Of a stretch of 5,846 bases of DNA, positions 1 to 5,745 are shown in pieces. The first letter of the stretch is position 1, and the number at the start of each line of letters is the position of its first letter. Made by a program: the position numbers and the translations under genes. The notes under the pieces were generated by a model. The model did no database searches, had not been told where the DNA came from, and saw nothing but the letters and a program-made list of their open reading frames with translations. Origin of the DNA: Promethearchaeota archaeon (GTDB lineage: Archaea; Asgardarchaeota; Lokiarchaeia; Sigyniarchaeales; SOKP01); assembly GCA_004524385.1 (NCBI GenBank), contig SDNM01000112.1, positions 1 through 5,846 on the forward strand, given 5' to 3'.

Positions 1-39
1 GATAGATCTTGACCTTCCCAATTAATATATAATTAATCC

Positions 40-54
40 GAAACCTTTAAAATA
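40..54 (+). promoter_or_regulatory. BRE/TATA promoter of the luciferase-like oxidoreductase gene, probably leaderless
   Basis: GAAACC (40-45) followed directly by TTTAAAATA (46-54) is a good match to the archaeal BRE plus TATA arrangement. The TATA box is centred near 50, so transcription would be expected about 26 nt downstream, at 76-77. This coincides with the ATG at 77. No Shine-Dalgarno sequence precedes that ATG. Both facts point to a leaderless mRNA. The boxes are seen in the sequence; the start site is inferred. Confidence 0.6.
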
Positions 55-76
55 AATCTATGACATAATTATCCTT

Positions 77-991
77 ATGAAATATGGGGCTTTCATAAAT
101 CCTTCATTAAGTTATGAAGAAATTAGAAAATATGCTTTAAGAGTAGAAGATCTGGGCTTTGATTCAATCCATACCCCAGATCATTTCGTCGCCAACAACA
201 AAAGGGATACGCACTGGGAAGCAATGACTTTAATGACTGCTTTAGCTGTTGAGACAAGTAAAATAAAGATAGGCCATATTATCCTCAGTAATTCTTTCAG
301 ACATCCTGCTTTGTTAGCTAAAATGATATGTACATTGGATCATATTTCCAATGGTCGAGCTTTATTGTGGTTTGGAGGTGGATGGAAGAAATCAGAATAT
401 ATACAATACGGATATCCATTTCCCAAAGCTGGTGTAAGAGTTTCTCAGATGGAGGAAGCTCTCACAATTATTAAGAAAATGTTTACAGAAGAGAAAACTA
501 GCTTTGAAGGCAGGTTTTGGACTTTAAAAAGAAATTTTAATTATCCTAAACCAATTCAAAAACCTTATCCCCAGATTGTTTTAGGTACTATAACTGGAAA
601 AAGGGTGACTGATATAGCCTGCAGAGAAGCAGATGGACTAAACTTTCAGTATAACGTTAAAATAGCGGACATTCCACATAGAGTTTCTGTTATCAAAGAA
701 AACCTAAAGAAATACAATCGTGATCTTTCTGATTTTGAAATTTCTATATTATATCCTATTATGCTAGTAGAAAGTCAAGAAGAGCTGGATGAGATGAAAA
801 ACAATTTTCCTACCATTTACAGTGTTGATATGGTGTTCACTGGATTTCCTGAAGATCTTAAAGAGAAATTCGCACAATTAGAAGATTTAGGTGTTAAAAA
901 AATAATAACAATGGCACTTATAGGTCCTGATTACGAGGACCCGCTTAAACACCAGGATCGCTTAGAACTTTTTGCTAAGAAGGTGATGTGA
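77..991 (+). CDS. Luciferase-like (LLM class) oxidoreductase, probably F420-dependent
   Basis: This is a 304-residue bacterial-luciferase-type TIM-barrel oxidoreductase, the usual length for the class. Family members transfer hydride using coenzyme F420 or FMN, in the cytoplasm. Visible hallmarks are GFDSIHTPDHF at 27-37, with the Asp-His pair after strand 2, and the HPALLAKMICTLDHISNGR block at 76-94. The GGGW turn at 100-103 is followed by Glu107, then an RVSQMEEAL segment and the PKPIQKPYPQIVLG strand at about 157-170. The order matches the Rv1855c-like F420 subgroup, but F420 versus FMN cannot be settled here. LLWFGGGW replaces the commoner LGIGAGW wording. The ATG at 77 sits at the predicted transcription start and has no Shine-Dalgarno. 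The SCP2 gene follows after 56 nt. The substrate is unknown; an acyl or carbonyl compound is only suggested by the neighbours. Confidence 0.9.
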   Translation: MKYGAFINPSLSYEEIRKYALRVEDLGFDSIHTPDHFVANNKRDTHWEAMTLMTALAVETSKIKIGHIILSNSFRHPALLAKMICTLDHISNGRALLWFGGGWKKSEYIQYGYPFPKAGVRVSQMEEALTIIKKMFTEEKTSFEGRFWTLKRNFNYPKPIQKPYPQIVLGTITGKRVTDIACREADGLNFQYNVKIADIPHRVSVIKENLKKYNRDLSDFEISILYPIMLVESQEELDEMKNNFPTIYSVDMVFTGFPEDLKEKFAQLEDLGVKKIITMALIGPDYEDPLKHQDRLELFAKKVM

Positions 992-1008
992 AATTTATGA
1001 ATACAAAA

Positions 1009-1015
1009 TTTTTTT
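1009..1015 (+). terminator. Short T7 tract after the oxidoreductase gene, possible weak terminator
   Basis: Seven consecutive T residues lie 18 nt after the oxidoreductase stop codon. Archaeal RNA polymerase can terminate at T tracts without a hairpin, so this may end a fraction of transcripts. It is much shorter than the T12 tract after the next gene, and readthrough into the SCP2 gene is plausible. Confidence 0.3.
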
Positions 1016-1033
1016 AGATTATTAAATTCAAAA

Positions 1034-1039
1034 AGAGGT
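1034..1039 (+). promoter_or_regulatory. Shine-Dalgarno site of the SCP2 gene
   Basis: AGAGGT lies 8 nt upstream of the ATG at 1048 and matches five of six positions of the GGAGGT core complementary to archaeal 16S rRNA. It is the only convincing ribosome binding site in the window. Such sites are typical of genes inside archaeal operons, which favours co-transcription with the preceding oxidoreductase gene. It also fixes the SCP2 start codon. Confidence 0.6.
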
Positions 1040-1047
1040 TATAAAAA

Positions 1048-1476
1048 ATGGTTGATAAAGCTTTAATTGAAGAATTAAAGAAAATGAGGAAAAATCCCGA
1101 AACACTTTCCAAGAAAACAGTACTAACTTTTTTTGAAGTAGCTAAGCAACTCTCCGTAGAGGATGAAGATCTAAAGGACTCTGTCGAAGAGGCCGATCTT
1201 TGCATGCAATTCGTTTTAACTGACTCAGGTGAGAAGTTTTGGATTGCTGCCAGAGATGGAGCAATAAGTTACGGAGAGGGTGACGGACCTGATGTAACCG
1301 CAACATTGAAGGGAACGGTAAAAACAATGTCTGGAATTCTTTACCAAGAAATTGATCCTACTTCTGCCTTTCTGTCAGGAGCCCTTATAACTGAAGGAGA
1401 TTTACAAGCTTCAATGGAATTTGGCGAAATGGCGGAATTAGCTGGAGAGATTATAGAGGATTTAATGGAAGATTAA
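1048..1476 (+). CDS. SCP2 sterol-carrier domain protein
   Basis: The protein has 142 residues. Residues 1-50 form a charged, probably helical lead. Residues 51-138 show the SCP2 pattern: a strand LCMQFVLTDSGEKFWI (51-66), then ARDGAISYGEG (68-78), the strand PDVTATLKG (81-89), a helix TMSGILYQEIDPTSAF and the closing GALITEGDLQASMEF (111-125). SCP2 domains bind fatty acids, acyl-CoA or other lipids in a hydrophobic tunnel, or act as accessory domains. This one stands alone, with no signal peptide or membrane segment, so it is cytosolic. It is very acidic: 31 Asp/Glu against 13 Lys/Arg. The start is set by AGAGGT at 1034. It lies 56 nt after the oxidoreductase gene and converges with an acyl-CoA ligase, which fits a lipid or acyl-CoA carrier role. 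The actual ligand is not visible. Confidence 0.85.
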   Translation: MVDKALIEELKKMRKNPETLSKKTVLTFFEVAKQLSVEDEDLKDSVEEADLCMQFVLTDSGEKFWIAARDGAISYGEGDGPDVTATLKGTVKTMSGILYQEIDPTSAFLSGALITEGDLQASMEFGEMAELAGEIIEDLMED

Positions 1477-1500
1477 TTTCAATATTATATCCTTGCTAAC

Positions 1501-1512
1501 TTTTTTTTTTTT
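1501..1512 (+). terminator. T12 terminator of the oxidoreductase-SCP2 unit
   Basis: Twelve consecutive T residues begin 25 nt after the SCP2 stop codon. No GC-rich hairpin precedes them, which is the normal form of an archaeal terminator. The tract sits in the convergent gap, facing the terminator of the minus-strand ligase gene. Confidence 0.65.
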
Positions 1513-1555
1513 GTTAAATAATTAAATTAAAAAACTATTCTATGTAATGAATTTT

Positions 1556-1571
1556 AAAAAATAAAAAAAAA
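1556..1571 (-). terminator. Double T-tract terminator of the acyl-CoA ligase gene
   Basis: Read on the minus strand, this is T9, one A, then T6. It lies about 53 nt beyond the ligase stop codon and 14 nt beyond the second stop in the duplicated 3' end. It is hairpin-less, as expected for archaea, and is separated from the opposing T12 tract by 43 nt, so the two convergent units appear to end without overlapping. Confidence 0.6.
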
Positions 1572-1584
1572 GGAACTATAAGAA

Positions 1585-1656
1585 TTATTTATTCCACAGC
1601 GGATCTGCTTCCTTTAAGCAGATTTATTTATTCCATAGCGAATCTGCTTCCTGTAA
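1585..1656 (-). repeat. Tandem duplication of the ligase gene's last codons and stop (39-bp period)
   Basis: Positions 1585-1617 and 1624-1656 match at 30 of 33 bases, offset by 39 bp, which is exactly 13 codons. The right copy is the coding C-terminus of the ligase (L-QEADSLWNK-stop). The left copy, beyond the stop, reads L-KEADPLWNK-stop in the same frame. The three differences give Gln/Lys, Ser/Pro and one synonymous Leu codon change. The frame between the copies is open, so readthrough of the first TAA would add 12 residues, with the protein then ending at 1585. A replication-slippage or template-switch duplication is the simplest explanation. Confidence 0.85.
1603..1649 (-). other. Alternative hairpins around the ligase stop codon
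   Basis: ATCTGCTT at 1603-1610 and AAGCAGAT at 1616-1623 form a perfect 8-bp inverted repeat with a 5-nt loop. The same central arm, extended to 1616-1624, also pairs perfectly over 9 bp with AATCTGCTT at 1641-1649 across a 16-nt loop. In the ligase mRNA the first hairpin starts directly after the stop codon. The second encloses the last codons and reaches into the stop. They share an arm and so exclude each other. The complementarity is seen directly; any role is unproven. Confidence 0.6.
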
Positions 1657-3390
1657 TTGTCTTCTTTGTACTTTCCCTAAGACATTTTTAGGGACTTCCT
1701 CAATGAATTCTATGAGGGTAGGACATTTCCACTTTGTTAAGTTTTCTTCAGTCCAGGCTTTTAATTCTTCTACTGTGATTTTATTTTCATATTCTGGTCT
1801 TATTTGTATCCATGCTTTTATGATTTCTCCAACTTTACCTGCGGGATCAGGAAGACCAGCAACTGCTGCTTCTGAAACAGCTTCATTCTTCATAAGCATG
1901 GATTCCACTTCTTTTGGAAAGACTGAATGACCTGCTATTTTAATCAATTGCTTTTTTCTATCCATTATGGTGATGGTTCCATCTTCTCTCATGAAACCAA
2001 TATCACCAGTTAAAAGCCATTTTCTACCATCCCATTCTTTAATCGTGTCGGCAGTTTCTTCTGGCTGATTAAGATAACCTTTCATAACTTGAGGTCCACA
2101 TACACAAATCTCACCCGTGTTTTCTTCTCCATACTTTGATCCTGGTAATCCATCTGCTATAAGCCCTTTATTAAAATCTTCTGTTGGAAAAATTGCCCAA
2201 TCTGTTCCTGGAAAAGGCATCCCGATTGTACCTAACGGACTCTCTCCAAATAGATTACCCCCACTTACAACTGGACTTGCCTCTGAAAGACCGTAGCCCT
2301 CAACTATCCTACCTCCTGTATTTTTTTCGAAAGCTTCTTGGACAGGTTTATGCAGTGGTCCGGCACCCGATACACATAATCTTAATTTCCCCATGATATC
2401 ATAATTATGAATTTCAGGAAAATCTGCTAGTCGCTTAAATAAGATTTCTGCACCAGCATAAGCTAAACCTTTGGGGGCAGGAATTTCTTGAATTTCTTTC
2501 AACAATTCTTCTGTAGGAGGAGGTTTAGGAAAGAGCATCATCCATCCTCCAGCAGCAATAGAAAATGTCATTACAGCAGTCATAGCAAAAGAGTGAAACA
2601 TTGGTAATACACCTACATCACCAAGACCAGGTTCTTCACCTCCAAACCATAACATACATTGAATGGCATTGGAAACTACATTGAAATGAGTTAAATCTGT
2701 GGCTTTCGGAACTCCAGTTGTACCTCCAGTCATTATATAGGTAACGGTATCCTCTGTTGGATTTATTTTAACATCAGGTAAATTTGGGGAGGTTTCTAAA
2801 AGATCAGTAAATTTATAAGAAGGATCAAATGTCACCTTACCTTTAGGGATTTTTCCTATTAATTTACCTAAAATTCTTAGAGCTTTAGGAATCCCAATTG
2901 CCATATCTGCCACATTTGTATATATCACAAAATCTAATTTGTGTTTGGCGAGAATTGGTTCAACTAATTCCTTCCATAGCGCATCAAGTGTAATTAATGA
3001 TTTAGCATTAGTTATTTCTAAGTGATGAAGTACTTCTAATGGTTTATACGTCGGATTTATACCTGTAGCAATTGCACCTAATTTTGCGCAGGCAAAAAAT
3101 GCAATTACATATTGAAAACAATTTGGTAGTAGAAATGCGATACAATCATTTTTTTTGATTCCTAAATTATGTAAAGCTGTAGCAAAGGAATCAATATTTT
3201 TTCCTAATTCTTCGTAAGTCATCCAGGTTTCTAAGAACCATATTACATTTTCATTAGGATATTTTTTTCTCTGTGTCTCAAAAAATTCTCCAAGCGTAAT
3301 TTCTTTAAAATCATAGTTTTTGGGTACATTTTTAGGCCACCATTTCTTAAACCATGCTTTATCTTCATTTACTTGCCATTTTTTAGACAT
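1624..3390 (-). CDS. Long-chain fatty-acid-CoA ligase (FadD-like, AMP-forming)
   Basis: This adenylate-forming enzyme activates a fatty acid with ATP and joins it to CoA, in the cytosol or at the membrane face. From the ATG at 3390 it has 588 residues, normal for the family. Core motifs occur in order: the phosphate loop TGGTTGVPK (221-229, the FadD-style wording), LPMFHSF (262-268), CVSGAGPL (339-346), EGYGLSEASP (364-373), TGD (461-463), the hinge DRKKQLIKIAGHSVFPKEVE (477-496) and PKNVLGKVQRR (567-577) with the catalytic Lys573. All key residues are present, so it should be active. A GTG at 3402 would add four residues. The ATG is preferred because GTGAT at 3398-3402 resembles a Shine-Dalgarno 7 nt upstream and because of the TATA position. 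It converges with the SCP2 gene and diverges from the transporter gene. Chain-length preference cannot be read. Its 3' end is tandemly duplicated just beyond the stop. Confidence 0.93.
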   Translation of the reverse strand: MSKKWQVNEDKAWFKKWWPKNVPKNYDFKEITLGEFFETQRKKYPNENVIWFLETWMTYEELGKNIDSFATALHNLGIKKNDCIAFLLPNCFQYVIAFFACAKLGAIATGINPTYKPLEVLHHLEITNAKSLITLDALWKELVEPILAKHKLDFVIYTNVADMAIGIPKALRILGKLIGKIPKGKVTFDPSYKFTDLLETSPNLPDVKINPTEDTVTYIMTGGTTGVPKATDLTHFNVVSNAIQCMLWFGGEEPGLGDVGVLPMFHSFAMTAVMTFSIAAGGWMMLFPKPPPTEELLKEIQEIPAPKGLAYAGAEILFKRLADFPEIHNYDIMGKLRLCVSGAGPLHKPVQEAFEKNTGGRIVEGYGLSEASPVVSGGNLFGESPLGTIGMPFPGTDWAIFPTEDFNKGLIADGLPGSKYGEENTGEICVCGPQVMKGYLNQPEETADTIKEWDGRKWLLTGDIGFMREDGTITIMDRKKQLIKIAGHSVFPKEVESMLMKNEAVSEAAVAGLPDPAGKVGEIIKAWIQIRPEYENKITVEELKAWTEENLTKWKCPTLIEFIEEVPKNVLGKVQRRQLQEADSLWNK

Positions 3391-3424
3391 AATTTTAATC
3401 ACTTTTTTTAGATAATAAGTTCTT

Positions 3425-3442
3425 GATAAATATTTATATCAT
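3425..3442 (-). promoter_or_regulatory. TATA-box promoter of the acyl-CoA ligase gene
   Basis: On the minus strand the sequence reads ATGATATAAATATTTATC, with a TATAAATA box at 3431-3438. Transcription would be expected near 3408, giving a leader of about 18 nt to the ATG at 3390. That leader contains the GTGAT ribosome-binding element, while the upstream GTG at 3402 would have only about 6 nt of leader. The spacing therefore supports the ATG. The background is very AT-rich, so the box itself is moderate evidence. Confidence 0.45.
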
Positions 3443-3510
3443 ACTTTTTAAATTTTAATTAAATTATTTATAAAACCATAATATTCATTTAAACTAAATT
3501 TAGATCTTTT

Positions 3511-3524
3511 AGAAAATAAAAATA
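3511..3524 (+). promoter_or_regulatory. Possible BRE/TATA promoter of the MFS transporter gene
   Basis: AGAAAA (3511-3516) followed by TAAAAATA (3517-3524) resembles a BRE plus TATA box. It is centred about 26 nt before the ATG at 3547, again predicting a leaderless mRNA. No Shine-Dalgarno is present upstream of that ATG. A competing TTTATAAAA at 3467-3475 would give a leader of about 50 nt. The strong AT bias makes either call tentative. Confidence 0.35.
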
Positions 3525-3546
3525 AGAATACAAAAATCATTTAAAT

Positions 3547-4848
3547 ATGAAAAATTCGCCTGAAGCTACAGAAATAGGAAAAGACACTTTTAAGAGAGAT
3601 ATTATACTCATTGGGATCATTACTCTCGGGGCAATTATGTTTGGTTTCTTCGAAGCAAGTTTTTTTAATACTTACTTGGAGCATGTTTTGGCATTAGACT
3701 ACATTTACATCGCCATCATGGTAAGTGTATCAGCTGTTTTTGGATTAATTTTCTTATTGGTATTTGGTGTAATTAGTGATAATACTCGATCAGAGAAGTA
3801 TGGTCGGAGGAGACCATATCTTTTATTTGGAAGTCTTGTTTCTGGAATTTGTATGATTATATATCCTTTTTCTCCTGAGTTTATCTGGTGTTTTATACTT
3901 GATGCAATTATTATTGGTATCTTCTCAAATATGTACTATGCGGCTCAGAGAACGCTCGTTCCTGACTTGATTGAAATAGAGCATCGAGGAAGAGCTAATG
4001 GTTTAATAACAGTTTTCTCAATTATAGGAATAATTATTCCTATTTTTCTTCTTTTATTTGTAAATCAGTTTTATAGTGTTAAGAGAGGTGGTTCTACATA
4101 TATAACTCAAGAGGGATATATTTTTGTATTATTTTTAGGGGGATTAGCATTGATTATAGCAGGGGTAGTAGGATTTTTCTTTTTGAGGCATATTCCACCA
4201 TCAGAACTTGAACCTAAAAAGAAATTCTTTGATGATTTAAAAGGAACATTTCAATATGATGAGTTAAGAAAACATCGAGATTTCTTTAGACTTATTATAG
4301 CTATGACAGTTTTCAACTTAGGATATAGAATTATTTTTCCTTTTCTTTTTAGTTATATTTTTAGTCTAGGACTTAATACAACGACATTAATACTTGCTTT
4401 AGGAATATTAATCCCCGTTATAGTTCTAATTACATTAGCTATGGGGAAACTCGCAGATAAAATAGGAAGAAAAGTTTTAGTTGCTCCAGTATTAATCATT
4501 TCTTCAATTGGATATTTCATGATTCCCTTCTTAAGACCCACTAGTATATTAAATATGATTTTATTAATAATCGCAATAGCATTAGTTTTTCTCTCAATAG
4601 CTTCAATACAAGTACCACTCGCCACGTGGCAACAAGACCTCCTCCCAGAAGGTAAGCGAGGGCAATTTTTAGGTATACTTAATATTATTTTTACAACATC
4701 TCAAATACCTGGGGCAATTATTGGAGGATTAGTTGCTGATTCCATGGGTCTTGCTTGGATTTTTGCTTTTGCACCAATTTTTCTCTTAGCGTCAATTCCG
4801 CTTTTCTTAAGGGTTAAGGAAACATTACCTGAAGATTTAAAGTTCTAA
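3547..4848 (+). CDS. Major facilitator superfamily transporter, 12 TM segments
   Basis: This is a 433-residue integral membrane protein with about twelve hydrophobic segments, near 18-40, 52-75, 90-108, 112-130, 150-172, 190-212, 246-270, 279-298, 309-328, 333-358, 372-395 and 400-421. A charged cytoplasmic loop (about 215-245) separates the two halves. The MFS signature loop appears twice: GVISD at 74-78 with GRRRP at 86-90 between TM2 and TM3, and GKLADKIGRK at 300-309 between TM8 and TM9. The GRRRP wording recalls the sugar-transporting GPH/SLC45-like branch, but this does not prove a sugar substrate. RGRANG (147-152) and RGQFLG (371-376) are the matching loops before TM5 and TM11. The ATG has no Shine-Dalgarno and is probably leaderless. 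The PHP gene follows after 27 nt. Substrate and direction are unknown. Confidence 0.88.
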   Translation: MKNSPEATEIGKDTFKRDIILIGIITLGAIMFGFFEASFFNTYLEHVLALDYIYIAIMVSVSAVFGLIFLLVFGVISDNTRSEKYGRRRPYLLFGSLVSGICMIIYPFSPEFIWCFILDAIIIGIFSNMYYAAQRTLVPDLIEIEHRGRANGLITVFSIIGIIIPIFLLLFVNQFYSVKRGGSTYITQEGYIFVLFLGGLALIIAGVVGFFFLRHIPPSELEPKKKFFDDLKGTFQYDELRKHRDFFRLIIAMTVFNLGYRIIFPFLFSYIFSLGLNTTTLILALGILIPVIVLITLAMGKLADKIGRKVLVAPVLIISSIGYFMIPFLRPTSILNMILLIIAIALVFLSIASIQVPLATWQQDLLPEGKRGQFLGILNIIFTTSQIPGAIIGGLVADSMGLAWIFAFAPIFLLASIPLFLRVKETLPEDLKF

Positions 4849-4855
4849 TAATTAA

Positions 4856-4866
4856 TTATAAAATAA
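4856..4866 (+). promoter_or_regulatory. Possible internal TATA box before the PHP gene
   Basis: TTATAAAATAA lies in the 27-nt gap between the transporter and PHP genes. Its centre near 4861 predicts transcription around 4887. That is beyond the first ATG (4876) and close to the in-frame ATGs at 4885 and 4891. If the box is used, the protein would start at one of those. If the PHP gene is read from the transporter promoter, the ATG at 4876 is available. No Shine-Dalgarno helps to decide. Confidence 0.3.
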
Positions 4867-4875
4867 TCTAAAATT

Positions 4876-5745
4876 ATGGTTGAGATGGATATGAATTTAA
4901 AATATCCGATAGCTGAATATGGAGCTCTATTTGATGCTCACGTGCATACTTATTTCGATTACCATGATGGAATGATTACACCTCAGCAATTGATTAAGAT
5001 GACATTAAAAAAAGGATTTAATTATGTCTGTGCAATGGCTCATGATACTATTCGAGGAGTAAAAATAATAGAAAAATTAGCCAAAAGTTTTCACCTCCCC
5101 TCAATTCCTGCTATGGAAATTTCTACAATTTATAACCATATCTTAGCGTTCGGGGTACAGGAATGGCCTTATCGGAGGGATTGTTGGGATCCTGATGTGG
5201 TAATCGAATTTCTGCGAGAGCAAGATTGTGCTATTTTCCTCGCTCATCCATATTCTAACCCACATGATGGTTTATGGACCCCAGAGATTGTAAAAAGATT
5301 AGATATTGATGGAATTGAATGGACAAATTCAACAGCCTATTGGAGAAATCGGAAAACACATAAATTTTATCAAAATATACCTAAGGGGAGACGCATTGCA
5401 GGATCAGATGCCCATACAACTTCGGTTTTGGGTACTGCCTTTACACAAGTGGATGTAAATAGTGCAGATCCCGATGAACTTGTGGCTGCAATGAAAAAAG
5501 GCAAATGTAAAGCCTATTCTGGTACTGCACCTCTTCACAGAGCTCTACATATGTCAATTAAGTGTATCATATGGAATTCGATTATTAAGAGACGGTGGGT
5601 TGAAGGACGTCATATAATTCCAGAAGGGGACCATCCGGGGAGTATTGTTCCCAGTATCATAAAATCAAGTGCTGAATGGGTAGAGACAACAATGAAAAAA
5701 TCCGAAAACATCAGAACTAAAGCTTGGGTGGATGGTTCTATTTGA
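4876..5745 (+). CDS. PHP-domain metal-dependent phosphoesterase
   Basis: The protein has 289 residues from the first ATG; in-frame ATGs at 4885 and 4891 would remove 3 or 5. PHP enzymes use two or three metal ions held by His, Asp and Glu to hydrolyse phosphoesters, from nucleotides to RNA ends. Motifs in order are FDAHVHT (19-25, His22 and His24) with Asp31-Gly32, MAHDT (54-58, His56), AMEIS (79-83, Glu81) with NHILAFG (87-93), LAHPY (122-126, His124), DGIEWTNS (145-152) and GSDAHT (176-181, Asp178 and His180). All metal ligands appear present. Motif II reads AHD rather than the usual DHD. Residues 184-222 resemble the PHP-associated C-terminal part. The last 65 or so residues, rich in Lys, Ile and Trp, match nothing I recognise. 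It may be co-transcribed with the transporter gene upstream. The substrate is unknown. Confidence 0.88.
   Translation: MVEMDMNLKYPIAEYGALFDAHVHTYFDYHDGMITPQQLIKMTLKKGFNYVCAMAHDTIRGVKIIEKLAKSFHLPSIPAMEISTIYNHILAFGVQEWPYRRDCWDPDVVIEFLREQDCAIFLAHPYSNPHDGLWTPEIVKRLDIDGIEWTNSTAYWRNRKTHKFYQNIPKGRRIAGSDAHTTSVLGTAFTQVDVNSADPDELVAAMKKGKCKAYSGTAPLHRALHMSIKCIIWNSIIKRRWVEGRHIIPEGDHPGSIVPSIIKSSAEWVETTMKKSENIRTKAWVDGSI

Noticed and set aside
1..25. Short plus-strand frame ending in TAA at 23-25 (I-D-L-D-L-P-N-stop), possibly the tail of an upstream gene
   Set aside because: Only seven codons are visible. The higher GC of positions 1-20 is suggestive, but it could equally be the start of a divergent gene, so no feature is called.
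21..37. ATTAAT-atata-ATTAAT symmetrical AT block upstream of the first promoter
   Set aside because: Each arm is itself palindromic and the block is pure A and T, so the symmetry has little information as an operator.
221..229. TGGTTGVPK in the ligase as an abnormal phosphate loop (residue numbers, coding bases near 2700-2730)
   Set aside because: The TGGTTG form is also found in FadD-type ligases, so it supports the subfamily call and does not mark an inactive enzyme.
1014..1327. Minus-strand frames opposite the SCP2 gene
   Set aside because: They lie antisense to a gene with clear SCP2 motifs and a Shine-Dalgarno, show Ser- or Leu-rich low-complexity protein, and have no start signals of their own.
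1497..1516. TAAC-T12-GTTA as a terminator hairpin
   Set aside because: The stem would be only four weak pairs around a 12-nt loop; the T tract alone explains the terminator.
1703..2396. Plus-strand frames within the ligase gene
   Set aside because: They are shadows of the acyl-CoA ligase, whose motifs are continuous across this whole stretch on the minus strand.
4353..4625. Minus-strand 90-codon frame inside the transporter gene
   Set aside because: It is antisense to transmembrane segments 8-10 of the transporter; its composition is the mirror of hydrophobic codons and no family pattern is seen.
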